From positions 1 to 64,000 of the forward strand of contig QLIY01000079.1 of the NCBI GenBank assembly GCA_003260075.1: a stretch of 64,000 nt of DNA, read 5' to 3'. This DNA comes from Phallusia mammillata (lineage: Eukaryota > Chordata > Ascidiacea > Phlebobranchia > Ascidiidae). Shown here in pieces: positions 34,814-47,365 of the stretch (position 1 is its first letter; every line of letters begins with the position of its first letter). The notes beneath the pieces were generated by a model, which worked only from the letters and a program-made list of their open reading frames with translations, did no database searches and had not been told where the DNA came from. A program made the translations under genes and the position numbers.

Positions 34814-35536
34814 AACGACTAATGATACCCACATGGGCGAAGTATATATTGTTTTAACACTCTTTGTTGGCTGATACTGATTAATAAGCACTGTTGCCTT
34901 GTCAAGAATTCTTATGTTTATCTCTAAGGTTAAAAAACTTTTATTATTTGGAGAATTGGCCCTTTTATTTTTATTCATTGTTTTTTCAGAGAATTGGTCC
35001 TTTTATTTTATTGGCAAAACTATTGGCTTGATTGTGGTGCAGGGTACAGCTGATTAATTGCCTTGCGTTTGACTTACAATTATAACCGGTGCAGACATAT
35101 GTTGGCCTGTAACATTTTTTCCAATTGAAGGGGGACCTGACTTACACGTAAATTCAGAAAGCGGCATATTTAATATGACGTTTTCCCGCTGAAAAGATTT
35201 CCAAGTCACTGTTGCAAATTTTCTCACTGTTATTTAATTTGCCACATGCAAGTTCAACTTTGTGTGAGATACTATACAGTACATTTAGAATATTTTTAAC
35301 GCCGTGTTACATGTTGTATATGGGCAAAACTAATGATATGCACTACGATTTGTGTTGTTAGAACTGATATATTATACTCGCTAAAAGTCATATGTTCTGT
35401 TTAGGTTAGGCTATGTACTCCACAGTCAAACCTGTATTTATGTTGAATTTTCCAGACTACTGATTTTTTACTTTTTAAACCATGAAAGAGCACTTTGGTT
35501 GATAGCTTGTCTGAAACTTTTACACAAATTTACCAA

Positions 35537-35808
35537 ATGCAAAAGTTGCTCTTTTTTGCCACCTTGTGGACAATGTATCATACAGTTACACCGCATGTGT
35601 GCGCTCTTGTATTGCAATATTTTCACAAAAATTGCAAATTTGACGATTTAACAGAAAATTCGTGTTGCCCCCCCCCCCAAAAGTTGCTCTTTTTTGCCAC
35701 CTTGTGGACAATGTATCATACAGTTTCACCGCATGTGTGCGCTCTTGTATTGCAATATTTTTCCAAGAATTGCAAATTTGACAATTTAACAGATAAGTCG
35801 TGTTGCGT
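35537..35808. repeat. 130-bp duplication around C run 35668-35678
   Basis: Sequence starting AAAAGTTGCTCTTTTTTGCC lies on both sides of eleven Cs with a few substitutions. The apparent open frame through both copies is an artefact of this. Confidence 0.85.
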
Positions 35809-38800
35809 GAATTGCAAATAAAAAATTTTGCTTTAGATCGGACCACTTTTACCATTTTTGTGTTGGAAGCATGAAAAAAGTTGCACCAACTTAAAAGTTT
35901 TAGTGAATGAACGTCATTTTCCACTTTAATCTTTTTTCTGTAATATCCGCAAGGCACAAAAAAGTTTACTAAAGAATGCGGCGGTCAGTGTACAGTAAAG
36001 AAGGCAAAATCCCCCCCCCCTAATGGCAAATAAAGAAATTTTACTTTAGATGGGACTTTTGCAATTTTTGTGTCGGAGGCATGAAAAAAGTTGCACCAAC
36101 AAGTTTTAGTGAATGGACGTCATTTTACACTTTAACCTTTTTTCTGTAATATCCGCAAGGCACAAAAAAGTTTGCGGCGGTCAGTGAACAGTAAAGGAGG
36201 CAGAACCTCACTGACCACGTGTCCGATTTTTATGGCGCTCGTCAATGTCACGGTGACCTTGCAAACACGCGAATGACGTAGCTGGGAAGGTTACAGGGAT
36301 TACCTGTCGTAAATTTGTAGTGGTCGCGTTGTTGGGTTGTATGTCCGGGTATGCTGGAGAGTATGAGAGCGATGAATAAACTGACAAGACTGGTTGGACT
36401 TGGTAACTGTTTGGCCAAATAAAATAGTTGCAATTTCAAACCAACATTTAGATGACATTGCCGAGAGTCTTTTGTCCCATGACTCTTTATTACGGTTCAC
36501 ATATTACTTTAATAAACACCGCATTGCCTTGCAGCGATTACATGTTGTGGCATCTCGTAAACTGTTTTTTAAAATATGGTTCTCAGATTAATAAACAAAA
36601 CAACCTCAGTATCAACAATATGACCCTTAGTACCATTATTTTACCAATTCACAACAATACTTTTGCATGTGTCCTCATGCCAATATATTGATCTTTGAGA
36701 ACCATTACGAAAAACGGAAAAACTTGCATTTAAACACCTTGTCTCATACCTTATTCACATAGAATTGGGCTTCGGACAATAGCGCATGACATCCAAAAGA
36801 AACAAGCATTTACCACATGTCCCCCCCCCCTTGTCCCATGACTCTTTATTACGGTTCACATATTACTTTAATAAACACAGCATTGCCTTGCAGCGACATG
36901 TTGTGGCATCTCGCAAACTGTTTTTTAAAATATGGTTCTGCCCCCCCCCCTACCAATTCACAACAATACTTTTGCATGTGTCCTCATGCCAATATATTCA
37001 TCTTTGAGAACCATTACGAAAAACGGAAAACTCGCATTTAAACACCTTGTTTCATACCTTATTCACATAGAATTGGGCTTGGGACAATAGCGCATGACGT
37101 CCAAAAGAAACAAGTATTTACCACATGCTGTTGCCAAAAGTGTCAATTTGACAAACTGTCAATGATTTATGTTCATGCAATGTTTTGAAACTGATGCCTG
37201 CAAGTTTTGCAAACGTGTTGTGTTGAAGTTTATGTCAAAATGAACGCCGTATGTTTTAATACGAATGTATTGAACTAAGTTATCTTTTTTATTTTTTTCA
37301 CAAAAAGTCATCTTATGCTTGCTTACAATATGAACCCAAATTCAACTTTCGGGTTAAACAAGTTTATCAACCCAAACTTGTTGTTTAAAATTGAATCAGA
37401 TCATTTTGTATAATTGGCCTGATGCATCGGCCTGAGGCCTGTACGAATATTCCACAGTTATATTTACTGGCAGCGGAACGACGAAAATATGACATAATGT
37501 TTGATATTGGGCGTTGCTACTGTCTATCACCATCATCAGTTTTGACCGCTCAAATCAAAATTTGTTTGGTCAAGGTCAAAATCGAACACAAGGTCAATGA
37601 CCAGCATGAGATAAATACGTTGTCATGTCATATTTAAGCTAAACAGCTGCATAATATAAAAATACCATGATGTTAACTACATGAAAATTTTGGTGTAACA
37701 ATATAAATTGGGTTGATTAAGTGGCACATATGGCTTAAAACTGTGTAACTCAGGTGACAACACTTTGCATTTTGAATTGGCCTGTCAGATATTTGATGGA
37801 TTTACCAAGCTTTAGAAAAGCCCACTGTTTCTTAACTAGTTTCGTGGTAGAAAAGTTTGCCTCAGCATAACTATTCGCAAACCAGATGAAAATGTTAAGT
37901 AGGAAAATAGAACATGGTGCAGATAATTGTGTGTTGTCATTAAGTGGTCGTGAACTCACGAAAGCCCTTCACGAATTCATATGAGTAAGCGGGTTGTGTC
38001 ATTTGTGTGGTTGAAAAACACTAACATGTCATTTGCAGACAAAGACACCAATACACTTTTCTTGATTGTTACGGGGCAGGTCAAAAACTAATTTTAAACC
38101 TGGATACAACTATGACATTTGGAGCACGTATAGGCCTGTGTATTGTGGATTAGTGGTGATAGCAATGTGAATAAACATGAAGTCCCCTGCTATGAGAATA
38201 TCAAACCGTCTACTCGATGTGAGGCATGAAATGTCGGATGTAATGGGAATTTTGACACCGGTACCAACATGCATGCCATGATTTATTCATCACTAGCCTA
38301 ATGACTTATTTTGATGCACGCAAGTGTGTATTTGTGTTTACATGTTAAACTGCACTCACCGAAAAATCCGAAATTCTTGAAAAATCAATTAACACCGAAA
38401 CGTAAATTAATGATATCTAAAGAAATTTACAATTTGCAAATTAAACTATATCGATATTGCCTAGTTGTAAACAGAGAGTTTTTTAGTGCAATACTGTCCC
38501 ATAGCATTTTTTGTATTGTGCCAATTCACTAGACAAGACTCTAATTAGACTGTTAATTTTTTTTTTCATTGGACTTTCATTTGATTTCGGAAGTAATTAC
38601 CTTTGAATCAATTCTTTAACACGTTTTCAATTTTCAGGCTATATTACGTCTTTAAATGCATTCAAATTAGGTCTACGCGTGTTTTCAAATCGCACGTATC
38701 AAATAAAACAATCTCAATGTAAATAAGTGACTGAAAATGTTTATGTGACAATTCACATCGTTTCCCATAACAATGTCTGCGATTGTTGCATGGAGCAGAC

Positions 38801-39882
38801 GTAGAATAAACAACGCGACATTTTCCTGACCCCGCGCTACGTAATTCGATTGTCCTGTTTCCGTCTGCTACCAAATATGATTTTGTAAACATGCAAATTC
38901 GTGGAGCTGTATCCCGTCTGTTGGTGGCATGATTAGCAACTACTGGAAGCTGAATTCGTGTTATTGGCAACGTAATTTAGCCGGAAACCACATTCGTGTT
39001 TCTGGCAAATTTTAATAGCTTCACATCCTGGCTCGTGCTTAACTAGCGCAGCGTGATCCAATAACTATTGCACGATTGAGGCTCTTTAGTATTACGATGA
39101 CGCCTACAAGAGGCACCTGATTCGGGGAAGAAATTTTATGGTACCTCGCCAACACGCAAATCCTACACGTAAAGAAAATTGTCCAGACTTCGGAATTTGG
39201 AAATATTTGCGTGCAGTAAATTGTGCAATATCATTGTAATGTAAGAACAAGAATTATTGAATCCACGCTTCGAAAACAACCCTGTTACTGTTAGGCTACC
39301 CTGTAAAATCAGTATGATAAAGAAACCTAAATTTAAAATTTCAAAGTCTGACAAGGTGCAAATGAAAGCAAAACACACTACCGAACGAGTTTTGACAAAA
39401 GCCAGATATAAAGATAAAAGTTTCTCGGGTCTGGCCTGATAATTCTCGTCGGTAATGCAAATGCAATATGTGTTGGTGGAAATTGCATTTCTTGTTACTT
39501 TTGATGCAGCAGAAGCTCGCAAGCTTCCATTTAATTTTTGTGTTATATATTCTTTTCGAAAATTTAAGATACGTTTATTACATCACATACAAAATTTAAA
39601 CAATAATAAGTTCTGAGCGAAAAATCGTCACCTTTTGTTAATTGTAACAAAATAGAGGGTTATTTTCTCGTGACAGTCGCACAATGTGACATCACATGAG
39701 ATTGTAAAATAAGTTCGCAAACAGCGTACGGACCCCAATTTGGAAACCGCTGTCTTGTACCCTAGTATGTAAAACATAATTGTATATACAGCAACGGCGT
39801 ATGTAGCTAAAATCGGGATCCACATGTAACAACCCAAAGGTCCGCAAGTTTAGCAGGCCGGTTTAGAATCTATGCTCTAACG

Positions 39883-39996
39883 CAGTGTTTCTTAACCTTT
39901 TTTGCGCTCGTACCCTTTGAGAATTCATAAAATTTTCTCGTACCCCCTGTCTACAATGGCCGACGCAAGTAAATAAAATTGTAACAATAGGAATTA

Positions 39997-40086
<90 letters not shown>

Positions 40087-40213
40087 AGTAACTTGTTACT
40101 CATTCTACACAAATATGCCTAAATAGCGTATAGTTTCACACTGCATGTCGTACCCCCGGCTTTGATGCTGCGTACCCCCAAGGGGCACACGTACCCCTGG
40201 TTAAGAATCCCTG
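39883..40213. mobile_element. hAT-type MITE interrupted by an 86-nt C run
   Basis: Ends CAGTGTTTCTTAACC / GGTTAAGAATCCCTG, flanked by CTCTAACG and CTCTAATG (7 of 8). The interior repeats the CGTACCCCC motif on both arms. The C run at 39999-40084 sits in the centre. Confidence 0.8.
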
Positions 40214-40226
40214 CTCTAATGTTAGC

Positions 40227-40395
40227 CAGTGGTTCTCAAACTTTTTTTTGTCTTTGAAAAAGTTTTCTGGACTTGCGACGCACCAGCAAATAAAAGTTAA
40301 TGAGGAAACATATTATTAAAGTTGTGTTTATTGATACAACAACAAAAAGCAACGAAACGGAACTATGCGTCGCGACGCACAATTGAAAACTACTG
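40227..40395. mobile_element. hAT-type MITE, sibling of 13079-13267
   Basis: Starts CAGTGGTTCTCAAAC. It shares ACTTGCGACGCACCAGCAAA and GTTGTGTTTATTGATACAAC with the copy at 13079, and ends AAAACTACTG. The right arm is shorter and the target duplication is degraded. It ends 70 bp before the tRNA gene. Confidence 0.75.
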
Positions 40396-40465
40396 TTGTA
40401 AGCTGTTCAAATGCGAACGCCTGCCAAGTGAATGACAACGATGATTTCGGCGCCTACCTTCGTGT

Positions 40466-40537
40466 GGCTCGTTGGTCTAGGGGTATGATTCTCGCTTTGG
40501 GTGCGAGAGGTCCCGGGTTCAAATCCCGGACGAGCCC
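40466..40537 (+). tRNA. tRNA-Pro (anticodon UGG)
   Basis: A complete 72-nt cloverleaf. Acceptor stem GGCTCGT / ACGAGCC is perfect, with discriminator C. The anticodon stem CTCGC/GCGAG carries loop TTTGGGT with anticodon TGG. The T arm is CCCGG GTTCAAAT CCCGG. Box A-like TGGTCTAGGGG and box B GGTTCAAATCC are present. No intron. It is followed after 3 nt by seven Ts (40541-40547), a Pol III terminator. Confidence 0.96.
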
Positions 40538-40540
40538 GAA

Positions 40541-40547
40541 TTTTTTT
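40541..40547 (+). terminator. RNA polymerase III terminator (T7)
   Basis: Seven Ts begin 4 nt after the last base of the tRNA-Pro gene, the usual position and form of a Pol III stop signal. Confidence 0.85.
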
Positions 40548-41089
40548 CTATTCTTTACAGCATTCTAATAGTGTTTCTTATCAACTAACGTGTCAGTTCT
40601 TGCCTCAGGGCAGATTTTTTTAAAATAAACCAACTTTTAAATCCGTTCTACTTTGTAACTTGAAGTTCTGTGATTGTATTCGTCAAGAATTCGCATGTAA
40701 CATTGTCTTGTGTTTGTGTGTTAGAAACGTCCAGTTTCCTTTAATCCCATGTCCCAGCAAACAATGTGAAACCATTAACACTGTTTTGTACTAAGTGTAT
40801 TTACAAAAATGTGTTGTATGTTTCGACTTTTTGTATATTTTTTTTTCTTCTAGCAAAATGAAAATAATACTTTTTAAGCTGTCTTTAAACGATTTTATAT
40901 TTTTCAAAAACACCAATTTATGCCTGAAATGTTAGATTTCGTGTCTGTAATACGAACCCTGCGATTAGTCATGTTGTTGTTGTCATAATTTCACAACATT
41001 AACGTTATATTTACAGGTCCACGTTGTGCTTATGTTCCAAAGTGGCCACAAATCAATTGTGATGTCACAAAGCGAATAAGGTGGTCGGG

Positions 41090-41697
41090 TCAATCAGCTG
41101 ATCGCATTATTTCCGGAGTTTTATCCGATTATCGGAGGGTATTTATTGGATTAGGAAATGCGAAGTTTTCAAATATTTGTCATTTTGTGACACAAACATT
41201 AAAAAGTTCTTCTCAAAAAAGCTAAAAGTTAAGCATCTTTCATCAAGCCCCCCCCCCCTCAATCAGCTGATCGCATTATTTCCGGAGTTTTATCCGATTA
41301 TCGGAGAGTAATTGTCGGATTAGGAAATGCGAAGTTTTCAAATATTTGTCATTTTGTGACACAAACATTGAAGAAGTTCTTCTCAAAAAAGCTACAAGTT
41401 AAACATCTTTTATCAAGAAAATTATTCTTGAATAACAAACTTGAATTGGTTTGTGACGCCAAAAAACAACAAACTGACGTGATTTTCAGCTAAACGTAAA
41501 AAAGTGAAAATTAAAACTAGTTTGAAGTCGGTAATTAGCAACAAAATTGAAACATTAATTTTAGAAACAATCCCCCCCCCCGACGCCAAAAAACAACAAA
41601 CTGACGTGATTTTCAGCTAAACGTAAAAAGTGAAAATTAAAACTAATTTGAAGTCGGTCATTAGCAACAAAATTGAAACATTAATTTTAGAAACAAA
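41090..41697. repeat. two successive duplicated pairs at C runs 41248-41258 and 41572-41581
   Basis: The first pair starts TCAATCAGCTGATCGC and the second CGACGCCAAAAAACAAC. Each right copy starts directly after a C run. Copies differ by a few substitutions and 1-nt indels. Confidence 0.8.
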
Positions 41698-44600
41698 TAC
41701 CTGTTGAACAATAGGTCAAGTAAACCATTTTATATTTGATATAGGCTATAAGCTATAACAGTCAATCTAAAAATATTATATTTCCAATTTTTTGGTTTTT
41801 CAAACTTATTTAAGATGATTACAAGCCAACTTGTCCTTGGTCAACTCAGTGTGTCAAAAATCCGTTTAATTTACAATCGTGTTGGCCTGCAAAGCGAAGT
41901 GACAAGTTATTTACAACATTGTTCAATGTTTGTTTTTCTTCAAACCTGCTCCATTATCTCGCAAATCTTTGTCAGCACACAAAAGCAGTGTAGAGTCCTT
42001 GAGAAACATTCGCAAAACGGCAACACTCGAAGCGACGTTGTTGTTTAGACCAACAGGCCATCAACAAGGGTTAGAGTTCTCACGCTTTTCAAGGCTTTTT
42101 TGTTTACATATCATCTCGCTGTGATAGTGTGTTGTGTATACTTTCCGTTTTGTTCGTTTACCTTTAACTGAGAGTCATAAGTTCATCAACATCTCGAAGT
42201 ACTTGGGGCAAATTCTCACTACGGGGTATCATTAGAAAGTGATCATTAGCGAACCCAACTTTACGAGCGGTCACAATTTCCACATTAAACCGCGGAAGGA
42301 ACAAAGGGCCGCCGCAGGAAAACCCTTGACACTTGTCATTGCCACTTACCTTCACCACCAACAGCCACACCCGAACACAAGTAGTGAAAATTGGTCCCGT
42401 GAAGGAAGGTTATAGGCGCATGGAAGTTCGCATACTTATACATCGGATGTTTCCAACAAAATTGCGGCGCTTTCGATAAGTTGCTTCAATGAGGTGGAAA
42501 TGTTTGATATTGGCAAACTTACAAACCGGATGTTTTTGGTCAAAATCGTTCAAGTGCTTGCAACAAAGCGCTAAACATCAAGTTTTGCTCCATGTGCAGA
42601 TTTCTTGAGTTATTATTAAAAGACGTTTCAAGTATTTGCTGATAAAATGTTTGGGTGAAAATATCCCTTGACATATGGACACAACTGTGTTCTCAATTTA
42701 AGTACAATCAAATCAGAACAAAATTTAGCAGTGGTTAATAATTTAGCATTGTCGTCGGTATATTCCCCCCCCCCCAGTTTTGCTCCATGTGCAGATTTCT
42801 TGAGTTATTATTAAAAGACGTTTTAAGTATTTGCTGATAAAATGTTTGGGTGAAAATATCCCTTGACATGGACACAACTGTGTGCTCAATTTAATTACAA
42901 TCAAATCAGAACAAAATTTAGCAGGGGTTGATAATTTAGCAATTGTCGTCGGTATATTTTTCGGATTTTGAGTTAAATATCCCGTGACTTTTAGAAATGT
43001 GTGACAAAATACAGGTAAACAAACCAGGACGAAACTTAGCTTTGAATCACATGTAAAAAACAACTTTTGAGGTGTTTAAGCCGTGGCAGTTTAGTTTTAT
43101 TGGGGAAATAATATTAGTAACGTGAATCGCTTTTTAACGGAAATCAGCAAAACTAAATGACGAACAAATTCGTTTCATTCTGTCCAACCCCCTAACTAAC
43201 GTGTTTCCATAAACAAGGTCGCATCAGCATCATGTTAAACCTCACAAACCGGTTTTACTTCAATGGACCGTAATGTACAGCTGCGATAGCCAGCTTTTGT
43301 TGCATGTAGAAATGCGATTTAGCCGAAGCCGAGCAATCAGACCGAAATTAGAAATCATTCTTCGCCCATTTTTGGCAAAAATCAACTTCCTCAATGTTTC
43401 GTAGATTTGGAAACTGTCATAGCAACAGCTGCACTTAACCACTAAACGATGCCCGTCAGTGTATGGGGGATTGACGCATTTAATTCCTGGTATTACAACC
43501 GACTAAATGTGTATTGGCTTTGGTGTGACTTCACACAGCCAGCCAGCTTACAGCTTTTTCCACTAGTTTCTGAGAATTCAACACTTTAAGCGCCAAACCC
43601 TAACACGCACGAAAATAAATTTGCCACAATGTGATCATGGATGTTCCTAGTTGACCACGATGTCATGTTGACAATTATATTCTAAATCGGAGCTTATTTA
43701 AACCAGATAATACTTTGCTGTGTAAAGGTACACTTGATCTAATGTTTTGTGATCAATTTATTGGCTTTCACAGTCACATAACGCAAGTCTATAAGCACTG
43801 AAAGTACCAACCAACAAATGTTGTGATATTCCGCATGTAATTTAAAAGTTTGCAAAAGACAATCTACCATTATAGAGTTGAAAGTCGGACCTTTTCAGAT
43901 CGAGTTTGGGCTGAGGTTTAGATAAAATATATTTGATGCGAACCTAACTTGACACACGGCCACATTTCTGTCGTAATTTTGCTTTGGTAAATTTTCACAA
44001 CAAACTAGGTGCGGGTCAAGTTTTTGCGCTGGTACTTACTAGTTAGGACTCAAACTCGGGCTAACTTTACCATTTAGCCTTTGTGTTATAAGTTAATAGA
44101 CCTCGTCAATTGAGTTCGTTAAGTAAAAGTTATTTGGAAATCGGAATTTGAATCAACAATTTACGATGTGTCCACAAATTTTACAACACAACAGTTTCGA
44201 TTTTATTATATAACCGATTATAAATCGTTTTATCATGTCGCCGAGATTTCACAACACGCAGCTGGTTGATGTTTCATACAGAAGTTTCATACGGTTTATT
44301 ATTTTGCATTATGACGACACAATCACGTGTTGCGATCAGTATTCACCAATTGAACTCCTATTGACACCTGGTATAAGAAATCGCGCGGTGTTCTCGGTTT
44401 CTAACCGCGGTAGTCGATTGTTTGAATAAGTCGGCGCGATTTTATTACCTGCCGGTGGACAACACACGTTGCTGACGAGCTGGACGTGTAAACATGCGAC
44501 ACCGCGCTTTGGTGCATGAAAGTATCGACTTTCAGCGGCAATAAACATTCCGCGGGGATCGCAAGACGCGAGAATGCGACGGGAAACGGCAATTTACATC

Positions 44601-46930
44601 GCTTTGTCGCTTGCCATCGGCCACGGCTGTAAACTGTATTGATGATCAAGATTTTCCCACTATTTTCGAGCACACCACAAACGGAAGTTTCAAGCACTTG
44701 ACGAGTTTTTATATCCCACAGTTTTGCACTTAATTGTTTTACTTTAAACCGCAAATGCCATTAAGTTTTACTCCTGTACTGCGTATGGGAAACTTCACCC
44801 CCCCCCCCTATATTTTCCCCACCCTTTGTTTTCCACCATTTCAATTTACAGTGTACTGCGTATGGGAAACTTCATGCTGCCAACTTTAGTTAAAAACATA
44901 CATTTTTAAATTGTAGCAACTATGATTGGCGGTTGGTACGACACAATACAATTAGTGGGAGAATTCAGAGTTATTTTCGTCCCACAGTTTGCATAACATA
45001 AATTGTGACATTTTCTCTTTGCAAATGTTGACACATTATTGCCGGTTCACAAGTATATTTTAAGCGGTCCAACCAGTTCTAAAACTTTGCTTTACCACAT
45101 GTTCTTGGCAGTTACATTTAATTGCAGATACAATGTCGTTTTATCTTGTAGCGACTGATCACTTGCTAGATCTAACAATCTAACATTTTTCGACATTTGA
45201 ACACTACTATATTTTTCTTGCATTCGCTTTAAAATTCGTTACATTTTTAGGGAGAAAAGATTCAGATGATTATTTTTTTACTTTTTTACAAAATGTAAAA
45301 AAGTAAACACCTATTTTTCGTATTCAATCGAAAACAAATTTGAAACAGTGCTGTGTAATCCCAGTTCCACATGAAAAGATGCAAATCCAATTGATTGAAC
45401 ACTCAAAAGACGTTCGACCATATTTGCGTAAATGACTCACAGATTTTCAAAACATGTCATATAATGTTTAAAATCAACCACAAGAAACAACAGGTTATTG
45501 GTTGATGAGTGGTGTATATTTCAGCGTGATACGAACGTGCATGTTTTTTAAATCAATTTTCGCCGGAAAAACTGTTCTTTTCTGGGGTTGTACACTGGAT
45601 GTTTGGAGAATACTTCAAGTTAAATTACGTAATTGTCATGTTTACCAACCAAACACACGTTCGGTAACTCACGCCATTCGCATCGATGCATGAAAACGCA
45701 TTTTCCCGCAATTCCAAAATTAAAACGCGAAATACGTGTCCCTCGATTTTTCCGAATTATGACATCACACACGAGGGCTACAACTCGCGTCGTAATCGAG
45801 AAGCTCGATTCTACGTATTGTGTGACGTAATAATGGTCAATTTGCGCGCCATTTCGCGGTGCACGCCGTTTGATCCTAGATTCTGTTACCTACTAAAGGT
45901 GAGTTCTTTACTGCTACTCGAAAAGGTTCTAAGCGAGCTTTGCGCAATCAACTGTATCAAATGTTGTTGTAAAAGAATTAATATGGTCTCTGTTCGCCTT
46001 AAAAGTGGATTTACCAGTTCAAGTTTTTGACTTTTTGACCATTTTGCAGACTTCTAATAGATATTGCATTGGCATTATATTTGTTTGTTGTTCAATAAGA
46101 AAAGCAAGTTAATTTATCACGTCCAGTTTGTTTAAAATATGACGTGTTTTTGCATGAATAAGTTTCAATCGTACTTGCATACAGCTATTTTTAACCAAAT
46201 TATACACATACCATATTTGAGCAAATGTCTCATTACTTGTAACATTGCTATGCGGCATCTGAATACGAGATCTCCATTAATTCGGAGTGACATTTATTAC
46301 AACACGGGCATGTTAGAACATTTTATATGCAAATTTTGTGCTTGTAGCCTTTCGCGTAAGCTTCTGTTCATAGCGAAGCTGCCAAATAGAATATGTAGGT
46401 TATAAGGTTGTGTAACATAAAGGTTAATACTTATGTGGTTAGAAAAGGCATTTTATTAAATTGGCAATTAGGTTATAATTAAGCATCTTCAAGGTTGGGT
46501 AATTAAATAACAAAAGAGGACAAAGCGTTTTCGATTATGTACGAAATGGTAATTATTTAATTTTTAGGCATAGAAACTATGAAATCCAAGGCTGTATTAG
46601 TTCATTGTTGCCAAAAAAATTAAAGAAAAGCTTATGACATAACTACATTTATCATTAAACGTCGGGTCATTTAAGTTCTATATTAGGTCCATGTTGATTA
46701 AACAGAAGCATCATTTCTAGGCTTAAAGCCAAGTCATAAAATTCAAGATCTAAAAATACACTTTTCCACACTCCAATTCGTCTAGGACAGAGCACGCCAA
46801 AACAATTATAATGACAAATGAAGCAAATGCTATAAAGCAGACAGCAGCAAGTGTAAAAAGTGCAAAATAATGACGCACTGTCACGCAATAAGGGTCATTA
46901 TCTCAACTTGTTACAGGACAAACCGCGGCC

Positions 46931-47162
46931 GGTTTAAACAATAGCAAGCCAATGTTGTGCTTGCTGGAACATAAATACACCGCTGGAAAGGAAAATGTGC
47001 TGTTTCATACCGTGCTGTAGCCTCGTTTAATATCTAGGAGCTGCCCCCCCCCCTTAAACAATAGCAAGCCAATGTTGTGCTTGCTGGAACATAAATACAC
47101 CACTGGCAAGGAAAATGTGCTGTTTCATACCGTGCTGTAGCCTCGTTTAAATCTCTAGGAGC
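46931..47162. repeat. 110-bp duplication around C run 47044-47053
   Basis: Sequence starting TTAAACAATAGCAAGCC lies on both sides of ten Cs with minor changes. It is downstream of the orphan minus-strand exon and probably its 3' UTR or flank. Confidence 0.8.
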
Positions 47163-47215
47163 TTTAGCGAAGGTCTCCGGGTGGCGTGTAAAGATATTTC
47201 TTGTACCACGACGGG

Positions 47216-47365
47216 TTAGGAACGGCGGAAGCTTTTGCGGAATAATGTGGCGATCGCTAGGACTGATACAACACCGCAGGCCCCCAGGGTGATCCCAAAA
47301 TAACGGTGTCTGTACCAGTCGACAAACTGGTAGTGCTCACAGGAGAACGGACCAAGATTTTGCTT
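47216..47365 (-). CDS. orphan C-terminal exon of an unidentified membrane protein
   Basis: On the minus strand an acceptor TACAGTCAG is followed by 49 codons in phase 0 and TAA. It begins KQNLGPFSCEHYQFVDWY. A hydrophobic stretch follows (GITLGACGVVSVLAIATLF) and the end is basic (RKSFRRS). This is the layout of a last transmembrane helix with a short cytosolic tail. No upstream exon could be found before 50 kb, so the gene may start further right, overlap the protease locus on the other strand, or be a fragment. I do not recognise the family. Confidence 0.5.
   Translation of the reverse strand, partial: KQNLGPFSCEHYQFVDWYRHRYFGITLGACGVVSVLAIATLFRKSFRRS

Larger units (their letters stand above)
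34814..40465. other. gene-poor region with local duplications
   Basis: Duplicated pairs at C runs: 35537-35667 with 35679-35808; about 35817-36008 with 36021-36185; 36470-36660 with 36831-36965, the latter broken by a further C run at 36941-36950. Open frames here are short, mostly lack ATG, or cross C runs. No gene is supported. MITEs occupy 39883-40395. Confidence 0.6.
40548..47215. other. gene-poor region with haplotype-type duplications
   Basis: Duplicated pairs lie at C runs: 41090-41247 with 41259-41420, 41455-41571 with 41582-41697, 42579-42764 with 42776-42958, a 22-bp pair at 44776-44797 and 44852-44873, and 46931-47043 with 47054-47162. An isolated open frame with protein-like composition ends at 42164 (minus), and a possible first exon lies at 45833-45898 (plus), but neither can be joined to further exons. 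No gene is firmly supported. Confidence 0.5.

Noticed and set aside
35495..35821. 108-codon frame with an internal amino-acid repeat
   Set aside because: The repeat comes from the duplicated DNA on both sides of a C run.
42164..42370. Minus-strand frame of 68 codons with protein-like composition
   Set aside because: No convincing acceptor, start or partner exon was found, so no gene can be claimed.
45833..45898. Possible first exon, ATG with 22 codons then GTGAGT
   Set aside because: No downstream exon on the plus strand could be joined to it.
46667..46888. Minus-strand frames with a hydrophobic stretch near 46830
   Set aside because: Two overlapping frames are both open and neither has clear similarity or a linked exon.
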